Origin: Mesorhizobium plurifarium
GTDB taxonomy: Bacteria > Pseudomonadota > Alphaproteobacteria > Rhizobiales > Rhizobiaceae
NCBI GenBank assembly: GCA_000824785.1
Contig: CCNB01000044.1
Location: forward strand, 1-64,000
Length of the DNA: 64,000 bases
Direction of reading: 5' to 3'
Under the pieces are notes generated by a model. The model worked only from the letters and a program-made list of their open reading frames with translations. It was not told the origin of the DNA and did no database searches. A program made the translations under genes and the position numbers. Below, in pieces: positions 49,127 through 57,562 of this stretch; the first letter of the stretch is position 1; the number at the start of each line of letters is the position of its first letter.

Positions 49127-50887
49127 TCATCCCTCGGCCTCCATCATCGTCTTGGCCGGCTCCCGCGCGACGTTCTCCTCGATCCGCTCGCGCCCGGGGG
49201 TATCCGGCAGCGCCTTGCGGAAGTTCTTGGCATAATCGGGCGGCATCTTCGGCGGCATCATCGGCTCGTAGGCATCGACGAGCGCCTGGATGACGACCGG
49301 CCCATCGGCGGCGAAGGCTTGGTCGAGAACGCGCTCGACCTCGTCGGCCCGCTCGATGCTGAAACCTTTGCCGCCCATCGCCTCGGCCGCTTTGGCAAAA
49401 TCGATCGGCTGCAATTCGCAGCCGAATTGCGGATTGCCGAGAAACATCATTTGCTCCCAGGCGATCTGGTTCAGCATGTTGTTCTTGACGACCAACAGCT
49501 TCAGCGGAATGCCGTAGCGCACGGCTGTCGAGAACTCACCGAGTTGCATGGCAAATCCGCCATCCCCCACAATTGCAGCGATCGGCCGGCCGGGAAACGC
49601 AATGCCGGCGGCTATCGCATAGCTCAGACCGCAGGCCATGGACGCAAGCGCGCCGGAGACGCCGAACTCCTGGCCCTCGCGCAGGTCGACATGGCGTGCG
49701 GCAAGTTCCGTATTCTGCCCGGAGTCGGTAGCCAATATCGTGTTGTCGGCCAGCCGTTCGCCGAATGCGCGGGCGATCAGTTGTGGTTTGAGGGGATGCC
49801 CTTCGCCATCCTCTGACTGGCGCATCATCTCTCGCCACTCCTGCATGGCGGTTCGAGCCGCGGCGAGGAAGGCGCCGTCGGCCTTCGGCTTCAGCCTGCG
49901 GTTAAGTGCATGAAGCGTTTCCGCTGCATCGCCAACCAGCCCGGCTTCGACGGGGAACCGCAAACCGATACGCTGCGCGTCGCAATCTATCTGAACGCCG
50001 CGCGCCTGCCCCGGCTTCGGATAATATTCGATGTAGGGAAATGTCGAGCCGACAATGAGAACGGCGTCGCAGGTTTCCATTGCTTCCTGCGACGGCAAGG
50101 TCCCCAGGATGCCTATGCCGCCGGTAGTATAGGGATGGTCGTCTGGGAGTACCGCTTTACCTAGTAGCGCCTTGATGACCGGTGCCTGCAGCAGTCCTGC
50201 GGTTTCCTCCAGCTCGGCCGCCGCACCCATAGCGCCGCGGCCCGCCAGAATGGCCACGCGCTTGGCGCCGTTCAGGATGGCTGCCGCCTTGTCCAGTTCC
50301 TCGTCCTCGGCGACGCAATGGGGAACGAACATGTCTTGTGGCGTATGCGCCGGACGGTTGCGCTTTGAACGCTTGGCCGCGTCGGAAGGCTGCTCCTGGA
50401 TGTCGCTGGCGATCGAAAGATGGGCGACGCCCTTGCGAGCGAGCGCGGTACGGCAGGCAAGGCTTGCGACGTTCTCCATATGCGCCGCGTCCGACACCTG
50501 CACGTTGTAGACGGCGACGTCGTTGAAGACACGGGTCAGGTCGACATCCTGCTGCGTGAATGTCTCGATGAGATCGTGGAACTGCATCCCGGTAATTGCG
50601 AGCACGGGAGCCTGATCGAGCTTGGCGTCGTAGAGCCCGGTCAGAAGGTGGGTACCGCCGGGGCCGGACGTGGCAAGGCATACGCCAAGCTTTCCGGTCC
50701 ATTTGGCGTAGGCGCAGGCCATGAATGCAGCGGATTCCTCATGGCGCACTTGGACGAATGAAATTCTGTCCTGCTTTTTCCGCAGCGCCTCCATGATGCC
50801 GTTGATGCCGTCGCCGGGCAGGCCGAATATGACCTCGACGTTCCAGTCAATCAGAGTATCGACGAGAATTTCCGCTGCATTTGGCAT
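49127..50887 (-). CDS. TPP-dependent pyruvate oxidase-like enzyme
   Basis: The 586-residue protein has the three-domain plan of TPP-dependent oxidases and acetolactate synthases: FGLPGDGINGIMEAL near residue 21, the catalytic Glu in VRHEESAAFMA near 50, a middle domain with AGRGAMGAAAELEE, and the TPP-Mg motif IVGDGGFAMQ...KNN near 425-455. It resembles the PoxB / thiamine-requiring protein group more than biosynthetic IlvB. It likely acts on pyruvate, passing electrons to quinone or oxygen. GGAG precedes the start and an EcfG-type promoter lies 27 bases upstream. Confidence 0.87.
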   Translation of the reverse strand: MPNAAEILVDTLIDWNVEVIFGLPGDGINGIMEALRKKQDRISFVQVRHEESAAFMACAYAKWTGKLGVCLATSGPGGTHLLTGLYDAKLDQAPVLAITGMQFHDLIETFTQQDVDLTRVFNDVAVYNVQVSDAAHMENVASLACRTALARKGVAHLSIASDIQEQPSDAAKRSKRNRPAHTPQDMFVPHCVAEDEELDKAAAILNGAKRVAILAGRGAMGAAAELEETAGLLQAPVIKALLGKAVLPDDHPYTTGGIGILGTLPSQEAMETCDAVLIVGSTFPYIEYYPKPGQARGVQIDCDAQRIGLRFPVEAGLVGDAAETLHALNRRLKPKADGAFLAAARTAMQEWREMMRQSEDGEGHPLKPQLIARAFGERLADNTILATDSGQNTELAARHVDLREGQEFGVSGALASMACGLSYAIAAGIAFPGRPIAAIVGDGGFAMQLGEFSTAVRYGIPLKLLVVKNNMLNQIAWEQMMFLGNPQFGCELQPIDFAKAAEAMGGKGFSIERADEVERVLDQAFAADGPVVIQALVDAYEPMMPPKMPPDYAKNFRKALPDTPGRERIEENVAREPAKTMMEAEG

Positions 50888-50913
50888 GGGAAGGCTCCGC
50901 TGAATGCCCCCGA

Positions 50914-50938
50914 ACCAGCAGATCAGCAGTTGGTTCCG
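50914..50938 (-). promoter_or_regulatory. EcfG-type promoter (GGAAC-N16-GGTT)
   Basis: Minus-strand GGAAC at 50938-50934 and GGTT at 50917-50914, serving the TPP enzyme gene at 50887. Confidence 0.7.
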
Positions 50939-50966
50939 TTAATGGCGCGAGGCTGCGATCGGCGTT

Positions 50967-50991
50967 GGAACAATCCCGTCCGCGCCGGGTT
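50967..50991 (+). promoter_or_regulatory. EcfG-type promoter (GGAAC-N16-GGTT)
   Basis: GGAAC at 50967-50971 and GGTT at 50988-50991, about 48 bases before the hydrolase ATG at 51040. It pairs divergently with 50914-50938. Confidence 0.7.
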
Positions 50992-51039
50992 GAGCCGCGT
51001 ATCTAATCTAATGGCAGTCCGAGGCTTTGCGAGCATTCG

Positions 51040-51948
51040 ATGGATAGGATTTCCTTTTGCGATACATCGCTTCTGCGGGTCGCATATTTGACCGGTGGCC
51101 CGGAGGACGGCCCACCCGTCCTGCTTCTGCATGGCTGGCCGGATGACGCGACCACCTTTGCGGATGTAGCACCAGTCCTTCAGATGGCCGGGTTTCGCAC
51201 GTTAGCACCCTGGCTTCGCGGATTCGGGCAAACCGTTTTCCACTCCACTGAGACGATGCGCTCAGGCGAGATTGCTGCGATGGCACAGGACGCGCTCGAT
51301 CTGGCTGATGCGCTGGGCATCGGACCCTTCGCTGTCGTCGGCCACGATTGGGGCGCCCGCATTGCTTACCTGCTGGCCTCGGTTTTTCCCGAACGGATCA
51401 CATGTTGCGTGGCGATGTCGCTGGGATGGCAGCCCGGCGCACCAGCGACGCCGTCGTTCGAGCAGGCAAGGGCATTCTGGTATCAGTGGTTCATGGCGAC
51501 CGAGCGCGGCGATGAAATTGTTCGCCAGAACGGTCGCGCATTCGCGCGATTCCAGTGGGAGAGCTGGAGCCCTTCAGGTTGGTTTGACGAAGAGCTTTTC
51601 GACAAGGTGGCGACGTCCTTCGAAAATCCTGAGTGGGCCGAGGTGACGCTGCATTCCTACCGGGTCCGGTGGGGCGAGGCGGAGCCTGATCCGCGTTACG
51701 CAGAACTGGGTCGCAGGCAGATCGCCGCAAAGACCATCTCGGTACCGGCGCTGACACTCCACGGCGAGGACGATCGTGTCGTGCTCGCCAAAAGCTCGGA
51801 AGGAAAGGAGCGCCATTTTACCGCCCGCTACGAACGCCGGCTTCTTCCCGAGGTCGGTCACTTCCCAACGCGTGAGGCGCCAAGGCAGGTGAGCGAAATG
51901 ATAGAGGAATTTCTGATTGCTTCGAGGCAGCAAAGCTCGAGAGCATAG
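51040..51948 (+). CDS. alpha/beta hydrolase, epoxide hydrolase-like
   Basis: The 302-residue protein has LLLHGWPDDATTF (oxyanion hole) near residue 28, a nucleophile elbow VVGHDWGARIAY near 100 in which Asp replaces Ser, an acid in HGEDDRVV near 245 and a His in EVGHFPTRE near 272. Asp nucleophile with Trp next to it is typical of epoxide hydrolases and haloalkane dehalogenases. The substrate is unknown. The gene is monocistronic and probably stress induced. Confidence 0.87.
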   Translation: MDRISFCDTSLLRVAYLTGGPEDGPPVLLLHGWPDDATTFADVAPVLQMAGFRTLAPWLRGFGQTVFHSTETMRSGEIAAMAQDALDLADALGIGPFAVVGHDWGARIAYLLASVFPERITCCVAMSLGWQPGAPATPSFEQARAFWYQWFMATERGDEIVRQNGRAFARFQWESWSPSGWFDEELFDKVATSFENPEWAEVTLHSYRVRWGEAEPDPRYAELGRRQIAAKTISVPALTLHGEDDRVVLAKSSEGKERHFTARYERRLLPEVGHFPTREAPRQVSEMIEEFLIASRQQSSRA

Positions 51949-52078
51949 GCGCTCACCAAGGTTTTCGAACCCTGAAAAGTCTGCTCCGGCCAATGGCTCT
52001 CGAGCCGCGACATCCAGGCTCGCTTGAGCCTTGTCGTGGCCCATTGGTGCCTGCAGCAAACGCCTTTGGCGGGACGCG

Positions 52079-52103
52079 GGAACGAGTGAGCCGGATATGG
52101 ATT
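52079..52103 (+). promoter_or_regulatory. EcfG-type promoter (GGAAC-N16-GATT)
   Basis: GGAAC at 52079-52083 and TT at 52102-52103; start near 52111. A second GGAAC at 52131 has no -10 at the right distance. Confidence 0.5.
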
Positions 52104-52163
52104 GAGTTTTATCCGCTGACGAGAGCGGCAGGAACAGAGATTCAGAGCCGAAAGGGGTTCATC

Positions 52164-52427
52164 ATGAGCGAGCCGCTGAAAACCATAAACCACGAGGTGA
52201 TCCGGGCGTGGATAGAAGCCCGCCAAGGCAGACCTGCGGTCGCGCGGACCGCGGCGAAGGGCGCGATGCTGCGTGTGGACTTCGGTGACCAGGAAGACGA
52301 TCTGGAACCCATCGAATGGCAAGAGTTCTTCACCATATTGGACGACAACGGACTCGCCTTCGTGCATCAGGACATAACCGCGGAAGGCGTGCCCAGCCGT
52401 TTCAACAAATTCGTCGAACGCGGTTGA
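52164..52427 (+). CDS. small acidic conserved protein (paralogue of 44111)
   Basis: The 87-residue protein follows AAAGGGG. It shares the Asn-His-Glu-x-Ile-Arg-x-Trp start, the PIEWQEFFTILDDNGLAFVH core and the SRFNKFVERG end with the 44111 product, differing mostly in charged surface residues. Two copies with separate stress promoters suggest specialised versions of one function, which is not known. Confidence 0.8.
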   Translation: MSEPLKTINHEVIRAWIEARQGRPAVARTAAKGAMLRVDFGDQEDDLEPIEWQEFFTILDDNGLAFVHQDITAEGVPSRFNKFVERG

Positions 52428-52472
52428 GCGCGCCACCAGACGATCTCGCGAACGCACTCGCTCGCCTGACAC

Positions 52473-52685
52473 TCATTGGTTGCCTGGCATTTTGTTGCTG
52501 TCTTGCGGGCTCTTCTTTATGCCGGCCGCCGGGGACGTATCCTGCGGTGCGTTGCCACCCTGGTTCTGCTCGGGCGTTCGCTTGAGCGGGGCCGTGGGCC
52601 AACCTCGCTCGACGTAGATGAACGCCCCGTAGCACGCCAGCAGGACCACGACTGTCAGTATCAGGGGCCACAGCACTCGTTTCAC
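52473..52685 (-). CDS. small membrane-anchored protein
   Basis: A GTG at 52685 follows AGGGG, eight bases after the previous stop. The 70-residue protein has one N-terminal helix (VLWPLILTVVVLLACYGAFI) and a polar Pro/Gln/Asn/Lys tail, so it is anchored in the inner membrane, tail probably periplasmic. It ends the operon that starts with the DUF4142 gene. No family recognised. Confidence 0.7.
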   Translation of the reverse strand: MKRVLWPLILTVVVLLACYGAFIYVERGWPTAPLKRTPEQNQGGNAPQDTSPAAGIKKSPQDSNKMPGNQ

Positions 52686-52693
52686 GCCAACCC

Positions 52694-53254
52694 CTATTTG
52701 CTCTGCTGACGGTAATCTCTGGCCGCCTGGTCAAATCCCGTCCAGCCGTCAGCTTCGTATTCGCTCCGCCGTTCGGCGACATCCACGGACCTGGAGTCGT
52801 GAAGGATCGCTTGCGCCTGCGGGGCGAGCTCATCGTCGACGCGAGCGGTGACCAGCGTGCCGCCGCGGCGGAGGCCTTCAGCATAGACCTGGGCATCACG
52901 TTCCGAGACATCGGCGCCATCCGTCAGGCTACCGATGATGCCGCCGGCCGCTCCACCGACGACGGCGCCGGCGACCGCGCCCGCGGCTGTCGCCGCGAGC
53001 CAGCCAGCCGCCACGACCGGACCGACGCCGGGTATCGCCATGGCGCCGAGACCAGTTGCCAAGCCACCGGCGCCGCCCACGACGGCGCCGATGCCGGCTC
53101 CACTGGCTGCATCTTCGGCCGCGGGGGAATGCCGGCCATCGGCGTTGCTTGCGACGATGCTGAGGTCGGATGTCGGCACGCCCATGGACTCGAGTTCGCC
53201 GACGGCATCGGCGGCATCGTCATAGTCGTCGAACAGCGCGGTGATCGTTTGCAT
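52694..53254 (-). CDS. general stress protein 17M-like (YflT domain)
   Basis: The ATG follows AGGAGCAAAAA. Residues 1-40 of 186 match the YflT/GSP17M heat-induced domain (TITALFDDYDDAADAVGEL, then GVPTSDLSIVASNAD). A Gly/Ala-rich stretch with two or three glycine-zipper-like hydrophobic segments (residues 50-110) may insert in membrane. The C-terminal part DAQVYAEGLRRGGTLVTARV is the usual closing strand of the domain. It lies 18 bases after the DUF4142 gene in one operon. Confidence 0.85.
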   Translation of the reverse strand: MQTITALFDDYDDAADAVGELESMGVPTSDLSIVASNADGRHSPAAEDAASGAGIGAVVGGAGGLATGLGAMAIPGVGPVVAAGWLAATAAGAVAGAVVGGAAGGIIGSLTDGADVSERDAQVYAEGLRRGGTLVTARVDDELAPQAQAILHDSRSVDVAERRSEYEADGWTGFDQAARDYRQQSK

Positions 53255-53272
53255 TTTTTGCTCCTGTGATGA

Positions 53273-54001
53273 TTACTGCTGACCGGCAAAGACGTTGCCC
53301 TGATAGTCGAGCGCGACGGAGATGCTCTTGCCATCCTTCTTCGCCTGACCGCGCCAGATCCCCTGGCCGTCCTTGGCGAGCGACGAGATGTCGGTGTAGC
53401 CGGCGTCTTGGATGCGGTTTTTTGCCTGAGACTCGGTGAAGCTGTTGGCGCCCGGAACCGGCGCAGGCGGTTTGGGTGTCGATGCCGACTTGACCGCCGG
53501 CATGCCTGCGTCCGCAGCCGCGATCTTCTCGATCATGTCCTGATGCATCTTCAGTGTCGGCAGGGTCTCAGCGGCGAACGCCTTCAGGCTGGGATTGTCG
53601 CCCTCCTTGGCATAGGACTGGAACAGATTGACTGCGTCGGCATGCGCGCTGCGCTGCATCTCGACGTAAGGCTGGTCAAATCCTGTAGTGGTGTTCTGCA
53701 GCTTTTCAATGTCGCTTTTATGTATGGCGTCGAGTTGAGCCGGCACTTGCAGCTTCTGCTCGGCGGCGAGCTTTTTCAGCTTGTCGTTCGCCGCGCTGTG
53801 ATCGGCAATCATCTTTCCCGCAAAATCCTTGACCTGCTGCTCCTTCGCTCTTTCCTGCGCAAGCTTGCTCGAATCCACCTCGAACATCCCGCCGGCAGCG
53901 GCCTTGTTGACAAAGGTTTGCGCGTTCTCGGCGGCAGCTGCCGGAAGAGCCAGCGACACAATCGCCCAAGCCAGCGGTGCAAGAAGTGTCCGCGCTTTCA
54001 T
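53273..54001 (-). CDS. DUF4142 domain protein, exported
   Basis: The 242-residue protein has a Sec signal peptide (residues 1-24, ending Ala-Ala-Ala-Glu). Residues 25-165 are the DUF4142 four-helix ferritin-like region with FVNKAAAGGMFEVDSSKLAQ near 30, DFAGKMIADHSAANDKLKKL near 60 and a Leu-x-x-His near 150. After a Pro linker, residues 190-242 form a small domain with AGYTDISSLAKDGQGIWRG, like a PepSY-type domain. DUF4142 proteins are periplasmic and often stress induced. Confidence 0.87.
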   Translation of the reverse strand: MKARTLLAPLAWAIVSLALPAAAAENAQTFVNKAAAGGMFEVDSSKLAQERAKEQQVKDFAGKMIADHSAANDKLKKLAAEQKLQVPAQLDAIHKSDIEKLQNTTTGFDQPYVEMQRSAHADAVNLFQSYAKEGDNPSLKAFAAETLPTLKMHQDMIEKIAAADAGMPAVKSASTPKPPAPVPGANSFTESQAKNRIQDAGYTDISSLAKDGQGIWRGQAKKDGKSISVALDYQGNVFAGQQ

Positions 54002-54034
54002 GATTCAAGCTCCTCTCTCGATGGACTGGAGCCG

Positions 54035-54059
54035 AACAACCGTTTCACGGCTTTGTTCC
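54035..54059 (-). promoter_or_regulatory. EcfG-type promoter (GGAAC-N16-TGTT)
   Basis: Minus-strand GGAAC at 54059-54055 and TGTT at 54038-54035, about 34 bases before the DUF4142 start. It would control three genes down to 52473. Confidence 0.65.
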
Positions 54060-54168
54060 AATGGGAGCCGTTCGATTTCGGGCATCGGCTGTAGGAAGGA
54101 AGCGACGGCGCCGACGTCGGCCGAGCCGCCGCATGGAACAAAGATGGCGGCGCACTATTCGACCTCAG

Positions 54169-54816
54169 ATGTTCGAGACATTTGGATGGCTAGCGAGCAA
54201 GGCGAGCCTGATCTCCGCGTTTGCCAGCATAGGCATGCTCGTGATCTGGTCCGTCTATCTGCACGTTTTCTGGCGAAGTCACCGGCGACGAAGAACGCCC
54301 AAGCTCTTGATCAATTGGGGCGAGGGGCGGGAGCTATCGGCGCGATGCTTCGTAACCAACATGAGCGAAGGCGCAGTCTTTATTCAAAGCGTCATCGTCG
54401 ATCTGGGAACGCCGCTCGGCCGCCATCGTATATTCATCTCAGACGCCGAAGATCTCAAGAATTCCAAGCGACCGTCTGGCTGGAAATACATGACGCGACA
54501 GGGCCCGCTTGGCGCCGGAAAAATCATCGATATGGGAAGCTTCTCCGGCATTCTGGACTACGCGCTCCATGAAAGGACCGGCGACGTCAACCAGACCATC
54601 GGCGACGCGGACTTGAGCCGGAACATCCACCAGTTCGAAATTACGATCATTGGAATGTACGGTTCGGAGGATACTTTGATTGGAGCGTCACGCCGGTTTG
54701 AGATCGTCCAGCACCGCGGCCGGGCATGCTTGCGATCCTCGACCGTGGAGACACATCAAATAGTCTCATCCCGAGAGCGAAGACAGCTGGCCAGGGAACT
54801 TGCAGAGCATCTGTGA
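54169..54816 (+). CDS. membrane-anchored hypothetical protein
   Basis: The 215-residue protein has an N-terminal helix (SLISAFASIGMLVIWSVYLH) and a soluble domain with TPKLLINWGEGRELSARCFV, then NMSEGAVFIQSVIVDLG, which looks like a beta-sandwich. No ribosome site is visible at 54169. A GGAAC at 54135 with TATT at 54156 is a weak EcfG-like match that would make the transcript nearly leaderless, so promoter and start are both uncertain. Function unknown. Confidence 0.65.
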   Translation: MFETFGWLASKASLISAFASIGMLVIWSVYLHVFWRSHRRRRTPKLLINWGEGRELSARCFVTNMSEGAVFIQSVIVDLGTPLGRHRIFISDAEDLKNSKRPSGWKYMTRQGPLGAGKIIDMGSFSGILDYALHERTGDVNQTIGDADLSRNIHQFEITIIGMYGSEDTLIGASRRFEIVQHRGRACLRSSTVETHQIVSSRERRQLARELAEHL

Positions 54817-54831
54817 GTGGCGGGGCGGTAG

Positions 54832-54843
54832 CGAACCGGTTCG
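54832..54843. repeat. 12-bp perfect palindrome
   Basis: CGAACCGGTTCG is its own reverse complement. It lies 16 bases after the 54169 gene and just before a short ORF, in a position where a regulator could bind. Confidence 0.6.
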
Positions 54844-54847
54844 AACG

Positions 54848-55042
54848 ATGATTCCGGCCGACGGAACGGGGTGCATGGCTGGACGTTACATCAGCACGAT
54901 CCGGGAACCGAAGTGTCGAGCCGACCGCGCTTTGCAGCTCTTCCGACCCACGCACGACGCACTGATGACCGTCTATCACCAGCGCTTCGCGCAACAGGTC
55001 GAGACCGTCGAGATGGAGACGGTTCTCTCTGCCTGGACCTGA
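54848..55042 (+). CDS. possible 64-residue protein
   Basis: An ATG at 54848 opens a 64-codon frame with strongly GC-rich third positions. The product contains RADRALQLFRPTHDALMTVY and ends in VETVLSAWT. It is soluble with no known motif and no clear ribosome site. It is convergent with the YdeP-like gene and ends four bases from its stop. Confidence 0.4.
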   Translation: MIPADGTGCMAGRYISTIREPKCRADRALQLFRPTHDALMTVYHQRFAQQVETVEMETVLSAWT

Positions 55043-55045
55043 ACG

Positions 55046-57346
55046 TTATGCGACGATCCTCACCGGCACCGACTTCGCCGCCGGCACGTGTGCTTTGTGA
55101 GCCCGATGCCAGAGAGGTATTAAAGGGTTGAGTTCGGGATAATAGCCGGCGCAATTGCCGCTTGGGATGGAGTAGGGTGTAACCCGCAGACCTTCAACCC
55201 GCCGTTCGACGCCGTCATCGGCATGCGCCTCGAGAGCGACTTCCTGCCCCGCGCTAAGACCCATGCGGCGGATGTCCTCGTTGTTCATCAGCAGCACCAT
55301 TCGCGTTCCCAGGATGCCGCGCAGCCTGTCGCGATAACCATAGACCGTCGTGTTGAACTGGTCGTTGGACCGCACGGTGATCAGGGTCAGCACATCCCTG
55401 CCGGAAACATCGATGTCCGGATCGGTTTCCAGCGTGGTGGGCAACTTGAAATTCGCCTTCTTGTTCGGCGTCTGCCAGACGCGGTTCGATGCCTTGATGT
55501 CGCGATGGAACCCGCCGGGCGTGAGAAAGCGCTTGTTGAAGTCCTTGAAATGCGCCGGGAAGCAGCGCTCGATCTCATCGCGGATGCGGGAATAGTCCGC
55601 GACCCAGTCGTCCCAAGGGATCGAGCTCTTGCCGGCGACAGTCGCCTTGGCGAGTTCGGCGACAATGCTCGGCTCCGACATGAGGTGCTCGCTCGGTTTT
55701 GGCCGGGACCCGAAGGAGCCATGGATGCAGGCGGTCGAATCTTCCATCGAGACCCATTGCGGTCCGCTGGCCTGAACGTCCTTCTCCAGCCGCGACAGGC
55801 ATGGCAGCAAATATGTGACTTTCCCGGCGATCAGATGGCTGCGGTTGAGCTTGGTCGCGATCTCGACGTGCAGGTCCAGGTTCCGCCAGGCCTTCTCGAC
55901 CAGTCCGGTTTCTGGCACGGCCCGCACGAAATTACCGCCGAGTCCGACGAAACCGTGAACCCGCCCGTCGATCACGCCTTCGCACGTCTCGACGGTATCG
56001 AGCCCCTTATCCCGCGGCGGCTCGAAGCCGTAGAAGTCGCGGAATTTATCGAGCGGAACGAGCTCCGGCTTTTCGGAAATGCCGACCGTGCGCTGTCCCT
56101 GGACGTTGGAGTGTCCGCGCAACGGCGATATGCCGGCTCCGGGCTTGCCGATATTGCCGCGCATGAGCAGCAGATTGCATAGCATCTGCACGTTCTCTGT
56201 GCCGTGGCGATGCTGAGTGAGACCCATGCCGTAATTGCCGATAACCGCATTGGCCGAACTGTATATTTCAGCGACATGTTCGAGATCGGCTCGCGAGATG
56301 CCGGAACGTCGAACGATGTCTTCCCAATCGGTCGCGCGCAGATAGGCTTCGAACTCGGCAAAGCCGGATGTGTGCTCCTCGATGAAAGCGGTATCGAGGA
56401 TACGTTTTGCGCCACGTTCCCGGGCCGCGTCGTCGAGCGCCATCACCGCCTTGGCTATTCCAGTCATGGCCGCAATATCCCCGCCAGCCCGGATCTGGAA
56501 GAAGTCGCTCGACATCTTCGTCCCCGGACCGGGCGACAGCATCTCGACTGGGTTCTGCGGGTTCTTGAACCTCACCAGGCCGCGCTCCCGCAGTGGATTG
56601 AAGGTGATCACCGGAACACCGCGCTGGCGAGCGTCCTCAATGGGATGCAACAGGCGTGGCGCGGTGACACCGGTATTGTGGCCAAAGAAGAACATCATGT
56701 CGGATTTGGCGAAGTCCTCCAATTGCACCGTGCCGACGGGAGAGCCGATCGATTCCGGCAGGCCAACAGACGTCGACTCGTGACACATGTTCGAGGAATC
56801 GGGCAGGTTCGAAGAGCCGTAGATGCGAGCGAAGAGCTGATACATGAACGAGGCCTCGAGCGAGGCGCGTCCGGACGTGTAGAAAACCACGGACTTCGGG
56901 TCGAGGTGCCTGAGCCGAGCGCCTATGTCGCCGAACGCGTCCGGCCAGGCTACAGGCTCGTATTTGTCGGTGGCGCGGTTATAGCGCATCGGCTCCGTCA
57001 GGCGTCCTTGTTTCTCAAGATCGTGATCCGGCCAGTCCAGGAGTTCGGTTAGCGTATGGGCGGCAAAGAAGGACGGCTCGCAGCGTCTGCTGGTCTGCTC
57101 CCACATGGTTGCCTTTGCGCCGTTCTCGCAGAACTCGAAAGGCCGCGGCTCGGCCGGCTTCGCCCATGAGCAGGAGACGCACATATAGCCGTCCGCCTTG
57201 TTCTGCTTGAGCAACGTGCTCCATATGTCGGATAGCAGCAGACCTTGATCCCGAGCTTTGCGGATCAGCGATTTAAGCGAGCCCCATCCGCCGGTCGGAT
57301 GATTGTATTTCTTGATCTCGACGTGATCGGTAACGGCAGGTTGCAT
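55046..57346 (-). CDS. FdhF/YdeP family molybdopterin oxidoreductase
   Basis: The ATG at 57346 gives 766 residues; an upstream TTG at 57415 is unlikely because the promoter lies between. The protein has YMCVSCSWAKP near residue 54, FYTSGRASLEASFMYQLFAR near 155, the Cys that may bind Mo in SSNMCHESTSVGLPESIGSP near 185 and a C-terminal molybdopterin-binding domain. YdeP-type proteins are formate-dehydrogenase relatives linked to acid resistance in E. coli; the natural substrate is unknown. It is cytoplasmic and, by its EcfG-type promoter, probably stress induced. Confidence 0.9.
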   Translation of the reverse strand: MQPAVTDHVEIKKYNHPTGGWGSLKSLIRKARDQGLLLSDIWSTLLKQNKADGYMCVSCSWAKPAEPRPFEFCENGAKATMWEQTSRRCEPSFFAAHTLTELLDWPDHDLEKQGRLTEPMRYNRATDKYEPVAWPDAFGDIGARLRHLDPKSVVFYTSGRASLEASFMYQLFARIYGSSNLPDSSNMCHESTSVGLPESIGSPVGTVQLEDFAKSDMMFFFGHNTGVTAPRLLHPIEDARQRGVPVITFNPLRERGLVRFKNPQNPVEMLSPGPGTKMSSDFFQIRAGGDIAAMTGIAKAVMALDDAARERGAKRILDTAFIEEHTSGFAEFEAYLRATDWEDIVRRSGISRADLEHVAEIYSSANAVIGNYGMGLTQHRHGTENVQMLCNLLLMRGNIGKPGAGISPLRGHSNVQGQRTVGISEKPELVPLDKFRDFYGFEPPRDKGLDTVETCEGVIDGRVHGFVGLGGNFVRAVPETGLVEKAWRNLDLHVEIATKLNRSHLIAGKVTYLLPCLSRLEKDVQASGPQWVSMEDSTACIHGSFGSRPKPSEHLMSEPSIVAELAKATVAGKSSIPWDDWVADYSRIRDEIERCFPAHFKDFNKRFLTPGGFHRDIKASNRVWQTPNKKANFKLPTTLETDPDIDVSGRDVLTLITVRSNDQFNTTVYGYRDRLRGILGTRMVLLMNNEDIRRMGLSAGQEVALEAHADDGVERRVEGLRVTPYSIPSGNCAGYYPELNPLIPLWHRAHKAHVPAAKSVPVRIVA

Positions 57347-57377
57347 GGCGGTCGTCCAAAAGAGGAAGCAGAGGGAA

Positions 57378-57402
57378 AACTGCAGCGAGACGCAGTTGTT
57401 CC
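57378..57402 (-). promoter_or_regulatory. EcfG-type promoter (GGAAC-N16-AGTT)
   Basis: Minus-strand GGAAC at 57402-57398 and AGTT at 57381-57378; start near 57370 and a leader of about 24 bases to the ATG at 57346. Confidence 0.65.
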
Positions 57403-57433
57403 GCCTTGCCGTCAAACGTCCCCAAGCCTTGCG

Positions 57434-57562
57434 CTAAAGCAACGCCATGCCTGATAGCTCCGCCGTCGCGGCCTCGATCCTCGTCGCCTTGGGCTTGCGC
57501 TTGAACGCTTGAACGGATTTTTCCGGAGCGGCACCTTCACGCCGATGACACCTGGAAATCAT
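57434..57562 (-). CDS. possible 42-residue basic peptide
   Basis: Its ATG overlaps the stop of the upstream hydrolase gene (ATGA), suggesting coupled translation. The product is basic, with FKRKPKATRIEAATAEL near the end and no hydrophobic segment. The only support is the coupling and the reading frame. Confidence 0.35.
   Translation of the reverse strand: MISRCHRREGAAPEKSVQAFKRKPKATRIEAATAELSGMALL

Noticed and set aside
52131..52135. GGAAC close to the 52164 start
   Set aside because: The -10 spacing is wrong and it is too near the start codon; the site at 52079 fits.
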